Source: Burkholderiales bacterium (GTDB taxonomy: Bacteria > Pseudomonadota > Gammaproteobacteria > Burkholderiales > Burkholderiaceae). From it: DNA of 26,369 nt. The stretch's first letter is position 1; the number at the start of each line of letters is the position of its first letter. The notes beneath the pieces were generated by a model that saw only the letters and a program-made list of their open reading frames with translations, had not been told where the DNA came from and made no database searches. The stretch covers positions 1 through 26,369 of the forward strand of contig CANBUA010000030.1 in the NCBI GenBank assembly GCA_947372535.1, in the 5' to 3' direction. The position numbers were made by a program, and so were the translations under genes. Positions 21,365-26,369 of the stretch are shown here, piece after piece.

Positions 21365-22480
21365 TCAGGCGCTCCGGGTTGCCCACTCGTTGTAACGGTT
21401 GTCGCGCCGGAAGGTGCCCAGGTCATTGAAGCGCACGCCCATGTCGCGCATCACCTGGTGGGCCGTGCGGGCCGTCCACTGACGCACATAGAAGGGCTCC
21501 TTCACCGCAAAGTGGTGGATGGCATGGGTGCTGCCGAAGTTGAAGCAGAACGCCTGCATGGGCCACAGCCACCACACATTGAGCACCTGGCACTGCTGCA
21601 TCGCGTTGCGCTCTTCGATGTCACCGTAGTAGTGCATGTTGGAGCTGATGAAGAACAGGCAGAAGCTGCGCAGGGTGTTGGGCAGCAGGTAGACCACGGC
21701 GTACACGTCCAGCCCCTGCATGAAGCTCAGCGTGCTTTGGCCGGGGGCCCAGGCCAGGCCCAGGGCCGGCAGGGCCATCTGCAGCCCATGCCACACCACC
21801 CAGGTGTACATGAAGGGGTAGTACAGCCAGCCGATGAAAGAGAAGGCCAGGAACTTCTGGTACTTGTAGACCAGGCGCTGGAAGTTGCTGTCCACCTTCT
21901 GCTGGGCCACATACAACTTGCTGGCCTGGTCGATTTCATCGTGGCGCATCAGCACGCCGATCAGGTTGTCCAGCAGCATCAGGATGCGCAGCGGCGTCCA
22001 ACGCACGCCGTTGGTGATGCCGCGCTCTTCCAGATCCGATTCCTGGCCCGAGAACTTGTGGTGGTGCAGGTGGATGTTGCGGCGGATGAAGGGGTTGACC
22101 GTGTTGGGCCGGGCCAGCCAGGCCAGGATCAGCATCAGCTGGTTGACCCAGGGCTTCTGGCGGTAATACATCTGGTGGATCAGGTCGTGTTCGAGCTCGT
22201 GGGTGACCGAGGCCAGAACGGCAGTGACCGGGATGCACAGCCACCAGGCGATGTGGCCTTGCAGGTAGAGCCAGGCGCTGAGCACCATGCCGGCGATCGA
22301 GACCAGCATCAGGCCCATGCCGATGGCGTCCTGGTGGCGCAACCAGGTGTGGCGGGCGCGGAGGTCGATGCCTGCCTGCAGCACCACGTCACGGATGTGG
22401 TTGGCTTTCTGGGCGTCGGTCATGACGCGGTCGGGGGGCGCGTCCTGAGGGACGGCCCGGCGGGCAGCCTGGCGGCTCAT
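21365..22480 (-). CDS. Membrane fatty-acid desaturase
   Basis: The 371-aa integral membrane protein has the three histidine clusters of the di-iron desaturase/hydroxylase superfamily: H94-E-L-E-H98, H137-L-H-H-H141 and H319-A-I-H-H323. His283 in NMHYYGD lies in between. Hydrophobic segments occur at about 52-95 and 205-280. It is expected to insert a double bond (or hydroxyl) into an acyl chain using O2 and reduced ferredoxin or cytochrome; no redox domain is fused. The ATG at 22480 is preceded by AGGAGGA, a near-ideal ribosome-binding site. A TCGGTG-N7-CACCGA inverted repeat just upstream may be an operator. Whether the substrate is a phospholipid acyl chain cannot be read from the sequence. 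Confidence 0.9.
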   Translation of the reverse strand: MSRQAARRAVPQDAPPDRVMTDAQKANHIRDVVLQAGIDLRARHTWLRHQDAIGMGLMLVSIAGMVLSAWLYLQGHIAWWLCIPVTAVLASVTHELEHDLIHQMYYRQKPWVNQLMLILAWLARPNTVNPFIRRNIHLHHHKFSGQESDLEERGITNGVRWTPLRILMLLDNLIGVLMRHDEIDQASKLYVAQQKVDSNFQRLVYKYQKFLAFSFIGWLYYPFMYTWVVWHGLQMALPALGLAWAPGQSTLSFMQGLDVYAVVYLLPNTLRSFCLFFISSNMHYYGDIEERNAMQQCQVLNVWWLWPMQAFCFNFGSTHAIHHFAVKEPFYVRQWTARTAHQVMRDMGVRFNDLGTFRRDNRYNEWATRSA

Positions 22481-22493
22481 GATTCCTCCTGAT

Positions 22494-22514
22494 CGGTGTT
22501 CATGTCACCGAATT
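22494..22514. promoter_or_regulatory. Inverted repeat upstream of the desaturase gene
   Basis: Arms TCGGTG and CACCGA separated by 7 nt lie immediately upstream of the ribosome-binding site. The position suits a repressor site, and desaturase genes are often controlled by TetR-type lipid sensors, but no regulator gene is nearby. Boundaries are approximate to two bases. Confidence 0.35.
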
Positions 22515-22583
22515 TGACAAACCGCGCAAGCCTAGCGGGAAAATGACCGTGAAAAAAGGCCGTACCCCCGCATGGATGGCCTG

Positions 22584-22602
22584 ATCCCCTCAAGAGGGGG
22601 AT
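22584..22602. terminator. Weak hairpin after the secreted-protein gene
   Basis: Arms ATCCCCTC and GAGGGGGAT (one bulged G) lie just beyond the stop of the minus-strand gene ending at 22623. A T-run on that strand comes only about 25 nt later (TTTTTT after GGCC), so this is at best a weak terminator. Confidence 0.3.
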
Positions 22603-22622
22603 GCGATCACGTCAAATGGCCC

Positions 22623-23468
22623 TCATTCGATGTTTGTGGTTTTTGCGCCATCTGGCGCGGACGGACCATAGTCGATGCGAACCCGTTCAAACACCTTGCC
22701 GGTGGCCGGGTTGGGGATGTTGGACATCCCCTCGTAGCGCAGCAACTGGCGGCTGTGGGCGTCGTAGCTCAGGATGATGGGTGGCACCACCATGCGAAGC
22801 ATGGAGTCCGGCTCGACGCGCACCACCAGTGGGGGCAGCTTGGCGTTGGCATCGGCCGAGCCGGTGTCGGCCAGCTTGCCTGACACCGCACGGGCCCGAA
22901 AGCGGAACTGGTCCAGAGAGCCGGCCACCAGCAGGGTGAAGCTGACCGTGTCGCCGCGCGACAAGGCCGTGAGCTGGTCGCGCACCAGCTGGTTGAACCC
23001 TTCGTCGGCCGCCACCAGGCCTTCGCGCACCGTCAGTTGTTCGCGGCGCTCCTCGCCGCCATCGCGTTTGAACAGCTCGGCCTTGGCGCCCAGCCGGCGG
23101 ATGCCCTCGCTGTAGGCCTGGCCCGGTACATCCAGCGTGAACAGAGGGATGCAACGTTGCTGGCGGAAATCCAGCGTCTTGCGGGCAAAGGTCTTGCCCT
23201 GGGGGTCCTGGTAGGTGGTCACGCCGGTCAACATGGCGCCATCGGCCCCCAGGTTCTGTTCGTGGACCTCGGTGTAGAGCAGGGCATGGGTTTGCGCATC
23301 TCGCACCTGGCCGGTCACGCGTGCGGCCTGGGCCGTGGACAGCATCGCCAGGCCGCACGACAGGGCGATGAGCGCCAATCGTGAGCAGGACACGACGCGC
23401 AAGGCGGGCAGGGCAGGGCGTGTGCGGGGTGCGTGTGGGCTGGCTGCAAGGGCGCGGGGCGGGGGCAT
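22623..23468 (-). CDS. Secreted protein of unknown function
   Basis: The protein has 281 aa. A long basic/Pro-rich leader is followed by a hydrophobic core and a signal-peptidase site near residues 47-49 (TAQA-A). The mature part contains TGQVRDAQTHALLYTEVHEQ, GKTFARKTLDFRQQRCIP and LRYEGMSNIPNPATGKVF. It is predicted to be beta-rich and soluble in the periplasm. I do not recognise a family with confidence. The ATG at 23468 has GAGGA seven bases upstream, and the upstream gene ends only 9 nt before it, so it is the last gene of the EamA-DUF1295 unit. The shared transcript suggests a role at the membrane, possibly with the DUF1295 protein. Confidence 0.75.
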   Translation of the reverse strand: MPPPRALAASPHAPRTRPALPALRVVSCSRLALIALSCGLAMLSTAQAARVTGQVRDAQTHALLYTEVHEQNLGADGAMLTGVTTYQDPQGKTFARKTLDFRQQRCIPLFTLDVPGQAYSEGIRRLGAKAELFKRDGGEERREQLTVREGLVAADEGFNQLVRDQLTALSRGDTVSFTLLVAGSLDQFRFRARAVSGKLADTGSADANAKLPPLVVRVEPDSMLRMVVPPIILSYDAHSRQLLRYEGMSNIPNPATGKVFERVRIDYGPSAPDGAKTTNIE

Positions 23469-23477
23469 CTCAGGTCC

Positions 23478-24299
23478 TCAATGGGCGCGACGGGGCCAGG
23501 GCAAGAGCCTGTGGGTGCGGCGCATGTAGTCGGCATAGCCAGGCTTGCGTTGCACCAGCTCGGCCTCCATCAGGGGCACACCGGAAAACCGCGTGATCAG
23601 CCCCAGCATCACCAGCGGGGCCAGCAGCGACCACCCCCACAGCGCGCTGCCCCAGGCCAGGGGCACATAGGCCAGCCAGTGCAGGCATTCGAAGAAGTAG
23701 TTGGGGTGGCGGCTCCAGGCCCACAGGCCGTCTTCGCAGATGCGAAGGGCCGCGTCGGGATCCTGGGCCACGCGGGCCTTGAAGGCCTTCAACTGCGCAT
23801 CGGCCAGCGCCTCGCCGCCCACGGCCAGCGCCAGGATGACCACCGCCAGCACCCACGCCCACATCGGCGGCAGGCCTTGCCGGTAGGCCGCGGGCATGTA
23901 GGCACTGCAGGCCAGGGCCAGGGTGAACAGGTTCTGGAACTGGAAGAACCAGAACATCTTGAACTGGGCCTGATCGCCCCAGCGGGTTCGGAACTGCGCA
24001 TAGCGCCAGTCTTCGGTGCTGCGCCAGTTGCGGCGCCACATGTAGAGCCCCAGCCGCAGCCCCCACAGCCCGCCCATGGCGGCCACGGTGAGGCGCAGCG
24101 GCGCGGGGGCCGTCCCCACGGCGCCAAACCACAGGGCCAGCCCGCCCAGGGCCCAGGCCCAGATGCCATCGACGATGCCCGCGTTGCCCAGGCGGCGCTG
24201 GATCAGCCAGGCCACCGTTTTGGCGCCGAACAGCAGGGCCGCGGCGATGGCCACGGCGGCGCCGAGGGGGATCGCCGCGGAGAAGCTCACGTCGCTCAT
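23478..24299 (-). CDS. DUF1295 membrane protein (steroid-5-alpha-reductase-like)
   Basis: The 273-aa protein has six to seven predicted transmembrane helices and the family signature in the C-terminal half: EDGLWAWSRHPNYFFE, followed by FSGVPLMEAELVQRKPGYADY. DUF1295 proteins share a fold with 3-oxo-5-alpha-steroid 4-dehydrogenases and isoprenylcysteine methyltransferases; the conserved His-Pro-Asn segment contributes to cofactor binding in that superfamily. The bacterial substrate is unknown, with lipid or isoprenoid reduction a reasonable guess. The ATG at 24299 overlaps the EamA stop in ATGA, giving translational coupling, and is the right start although the frame is open further upstream. 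Confidence 0.9.
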   Translation of the reverse strand: MSDVSFSAAIPLGAAVAIAAALLFGAKTVAWLIQRRLGNAGIVDGIWAWALGGLALWFGAVGTAPAPLRLTVAAMGGLWGLRLGLYMWRRNWRSTEDWRYAQFRTRWGDQAQFKMFWFFQFQNLFTLALACSAYMPAAYRQGLPPMWAWVLAVVILALAVGGEALADAQLKAFKARVAQDPDAALRICEDGLWAWSRHPNYFFECLHWLAYVPLAWGSALWGWSLLAPLVMLGLITRFSGVPLMEAELVQRKPGYADYMRRTHRLLPWPRRAH

Positions 24300-25237
24300 C
24301 GGGTGGGCGCCGGGCTGGCCGGCACCCGCGACGACAACCAGGCCCCCGCAGACACCAGGGCCAGCCCGGCCACCAGCCACGGTGTCAGAGGCTCCCCCAG
24401 CAGGGGCACGGCGCCCAGGCCGGCCATCACCGGCACCAGGGCCACCAGCGCCCCGGTGCGTTCGGCCCCCAGGATGGACACGGCCTGCAGGAACAGGATC
24501 ATCGCCACGATGGTGGGGCCGATGCCCTGGTACAGGCCCTGGAAGACCAGCATGCCGGTGGACACCTGGTCCAGGCCCTTGGGCAGCCACAGCACATACA
24601 CCGGCAGGTAGACGAGCGCGGAGCCCAGGGCCACGAAGCGCGTCAGCAGCCAGGGGTCATGGGGCCACTTTTTGGCCAGCACGCTGTAGCTGGCCCAGGC
24701 CACGGAGGCGCACAGCAGCAGGCCATCGCCGCCCAGGGTGCTGGGCCCCTCGTGGTGCCCCGTCAGCTGCGGCACGGCCACGCAGGCCACCCCCAGCGCA
24801 ATCGGCAGCAGGGCCAGCAGGCGATGCCGCGAAGGCCGGTTGCCCATGAGCAGCCAGGCCAGGGCCGTGACCAGAAAGGGCTGCATACCGGGCAGCAGGA
24901 TGCCGCCATGCGCCGCCGGCGCCAGCTTGAAGCCGGCATACACCAGGGTCAGGAAGAGCAGGCCGCCGGTCAGCGCCAGCGTCCACAGTTTGACGTCGGC
25001 CCAGACGCGGCGGGGCAGGTTGAAGCAAAAGGGCAGCAGCACCACGGAAGCTGTGCCCAGTCGCAGGGCCACGATGTCCCAGCCCGTCAGACCGGTGCGG
25101 CCGCCCAGGCGCGAGACCAGAATGAAGCCGGCCCAGATGACCACGGTGCCCAGCGCGGCGACGTAGCCACGCGACAGGGCGGGCGGGGAACCGGATGAAG
25201 GGCGGGATGCAGGCGCGGTGCGTGAAGAAGAGGGCAT
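24296..25237 (-). CDS. EamA/DMT-family transporter
   Basis: The 313-aa protein has ten predicted transmembrane helices in two EamA repeats (about 23-155 and 165-303), for example GTVVIWAGFILVSRLGG and SVAWASYSVLAKKWPHDPW. Short hydrophilic tails rich in Ser/Pro flank them. DMT transporters export metabolites, amino acids or related solutes; the substrate cannot be read from the sequence. The ATG at 25237 lacks a clear Shine-Dalgarno sequence. It heads the three-gene minus-strand unit and its last four bases overlap the DUF1295 start. Confidence 0.92.
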   Translation of the reverse strand: MPSSSRTAPASRPSSGSPPALSRGYVAALGTVVIWAGFILVSRLGGRTGLTGWDIVALRLGTASVVLLPFCFNLPRRVWADVKLWTLALTGGLLFLTLVYAGFKLAPAAHGGILLPGMQPFLVTALAWLLMGNRPSRHRLLALLPIALGVACVAVPQLTGHHEGPSTLGGDGLLLCASVAWASYSVLAKKWPHDPWLLTRFVALGSALVYLPVYVLWLPKGLDQVSTGMLVFQGLYQGIGPTIVAMILFLQAVSILGAERTGALVALVPVMAGLGAVPLLGEPLTPWLVAGLALVSAGAWLSSRVPASPAPTR

Positions 25238-25266
25238 CGGCGCAGTCTAGTGCCCCTGCAAAAACG

Positions 25267-25297
25267 ACACTGGCCCCGGGGTGAGCGGGGCCAGTGT
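25267..25297 (-). terminator. Rho-independent terminator of maeB
   Basis: A perfect 12-bp stem (ACACTGGCCCCG / CGGGGCCAGTGT, 7-nt loop) is followed on the minus strand by CGTTTTTG. It lies 20 nt beyond the maeB stop and upstream of the EamA gene, separating the two transcripts. Confidence 0.9.
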
Positions 25298-25316
25298 GGA
25301 GGGGAGGGGCCCGGGG

Positions 25317-26369
25317 TCAGGCGACCTTGGTGCGCGTGATGCCGGCCGATGCGGCCGCGCCGTGGGCCACGGCCACGGCCGTCATGTTGACGATGCGGCG
25401 CACGGTGGCCGATGGCGACAGGATGTGGGCCGGCGCCGCGGCGCCCAGCAGGATGGGGCCCACGGTCACGCCCTGGCCGCCCGTCATCTTGAGCACGTTG
25501 AACAGGATGTTCGCGGCGTCGAGGTTGGGGCAGATCAGGATGTTGGCCGTGCCATCCAGCGTGCTGTCGGGCATCAGCTTGTGGCGCACCGATTCGCTCA
25601 AGGCGGCATCGCCTTGCATCTCGCCATCGGCGGGGATGTGGGGCATGCGCTGCACGAACAGATCCCGAGCCTGGCGCATCTTGCGCGCCGACGGCCGGCT
25701 GCTGGAGCCGAACATCGAGTGCGACAGGAAGGCCACGCGCGGCGGCAGGCCAAAGCGCTGCACCTCTTCCACGGCCAGGGCGGCGATGTCGGCCAGTTGC
25801 TCGGCGCTTGGATCTTCGTTGACGAAGGTGTCGGCGATGAACAGGTTGTGCTGCTCCAGGATCAGGGCGTTGAGCGCGGCCAGGCCATGAGCCCCTTCGC
25901 GCACGCCGATCACTTCCTGGATCTGGGCCAGGTGCAGGTCGTAGCGGCCGATGGTGCCGCAGATCATGCCGTCGGCGTCGCCCATCTTGAGCATCAGCGT
26001 GGCGATCAGCGAATTGGAGCGGCGCACCACCACCTTGGCCAGATCCGGAGAGATGCCGTCGCGGGCGCGCAGCTTGTGATACGCCTCGACATACTGCTTG
26101 AAGCGGTCGTCCTTGCCGGGATTGACGACCTCGCAGTTCACGCCGTCCTGCAGGCGCAGGCCGGCGCGCTCGATGCGCGTGGCGATCACATCCGGGCGGC
26201 CGATCAGGATGGGGTGGGCGATGCCTTCGTCGATGGCGATCTGGGCGGCGCGCAGCACGCGATCGTCTTCACCTTCGGCATAGGCGATGCGCTTGGGCTC
26301 GGCCTTGGCGCGCAGGAACAGCGGGCGCATGAACAGGCCCGTGTTGGTCACGAACTGCGACAGCGAATC
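25317..26369 (-). CDS. maeB: NADP-dependent malic enzyme, C-terminal phosphotransacetylase domain (5' part outside the window)
   Basis: The visible 350 residues form a complete PTA-like domain: PKRIAYAEGEDDRVLRAAQI, GIAHPILIGRP, GDADGMICGTIGRYDLHLAQ, FIADTFVNEDPSAEQLADIA, SHSMFGSSSRPSARKMR, GEMQGDAALSES and LICPNLDAANILFNVLKMTG. Its sequence is of the type fused behind the malic enzyme domain in MaeB (malate to pyruvate plus CO2 with NADP), where it is regulatory, binding acetyl-CoA, rather than a free acetyltransferase. The frame continues upstream through the right edge (DSLSQFVTNTGLF), so the N-terminal catalytic domain lies outside. A stand-alone phosphate acetyltransferase is less likely because the open frame continues without a start. 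It ends in a strong terminator. Confidence 0.9.
   Translation of the reverse strand, partial: DSLSQFVTNTGLFMRPLFLRAKAEPKRIAYAEGEDDRVLRAAQIAIDEGIAHPILIGRPDVIATRIERAGLRLQDGVNCEVVNPGKDDRFKQYVEAYHKLRARDGISPDLAKVVVRRSNSLIATLMLKMGDADGMICGTIGRYDLHLAQIQEVIGVREGAHGLAALNALILEQHNLFIADTFVNEDPSAEQLADIAALAVEEVQRFGLPPRVAFLSHSMFGSSSRPSARKMRQARDLFVQRMPHIPADGEMQGDAALSESVRHKLMPDSTLDGTANILICPNLDAANILFNVLKMTGGQGVTVGPILLGAAAPAHILSPSATVRRIVNMTAVAVAHGAAASAGITRTKVA

Noticed and set aside
21323..24849. Several long plus-strand open frames opposite the desaturase, secreted protein, DUF1295 and EamA genes
   Set aside because: All are antisense to clear genes, rich in Gly/Gln/His/Pro, and have no recognisable motifs or ribosome-binding sites.
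1..26369. CRISPR array, tRNA, rRNA, intact transposase, prophage genes
   Set aside because: None were found on either strand. The only mobile-element traces are the integrase tail and short repeats near 12.0-12.4 kb.

Overview
The window looks like the chromosome of a high-GC betaproteobacterium of the Burkholderiales (Leptothrix/Rubrivivax/Aquabacterium-like). Pointers are two PEP-CTERM proteins, two DUF3443 lipoproteins, a CIRCE heat-shock operator, an ECF42-type sigma cluster and the phosphotransacetylase part of an NADP malic enzyme. The assignment is inference, because no rRNA or tRNA is present.

Layout. (1) 1-1000: the first codons of a minus-strand gene behind a perfect CIRCE element, then a decayed stretch holding a HEAT-repeat-like remnant. 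(2) 1009-12000: a visibly lower-GC block. Minus-strand genes encode a PEP-CTERM protein, a secreted YncE-like beta-propeller, a 12-repeat NHL lipoprotein, a lipoprotein fusing a seven-repeat YVTN propeller to a DUF3443 domain, and a stand-alone DUF3443 lipoprotein. An OmpR/EnvZ-type two-component pair is divergent from the last. (3) 12001-12486: a graveyard with the frameshifted C-terminus of an integron-type (IntI) tyrosine integrase, IS-end-like repeats and an 11-bp hairpin. A 24-nt near-identical direct repeat lies at 178 and at 12377, bracketing the block. (4) 12487-17645: an acyl-CoA synthetase convergent with a second PEP-CTERM protein, then a thioredoxin-fold/DUF255 protein. (5) 17762-20982: an ECF42 cluster (DGPF/YCII protein, VOC protein, membrane-anchored SRPBCC protein, VOC protein, sigma factor) with an ECF42-like promoter inside it, followed by a small 2TM protein and a terminator. 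(6) 21365-26369: minus-strand fatty-acid desaturase, a three-gene overlapping unit (EamA transporter, DUF1295 protein, secreted unknown) and the end of maeB with its terminator.

The most interesting point is that both DUF3443 proteins show the hallmarks of bilobal pepsin-like aspartic proteases: a DTGS in the N-half, a DTGS/DTGT in the C-half, a hydrophobic-hydrophobic-Gly segment after each, a candidate flap Tyr, and a pepsin-like C-terminus. With the neighbouring propeller lipoproteins and the divergent two-component system they suggest an uncharacterised envelope system of surface proteolysis and binding proteins. A phased GCGAC-repeat array and a 14-bp tandem repeat lie in the divergent promoter region. 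The link between these genes is inferred from gene order only.
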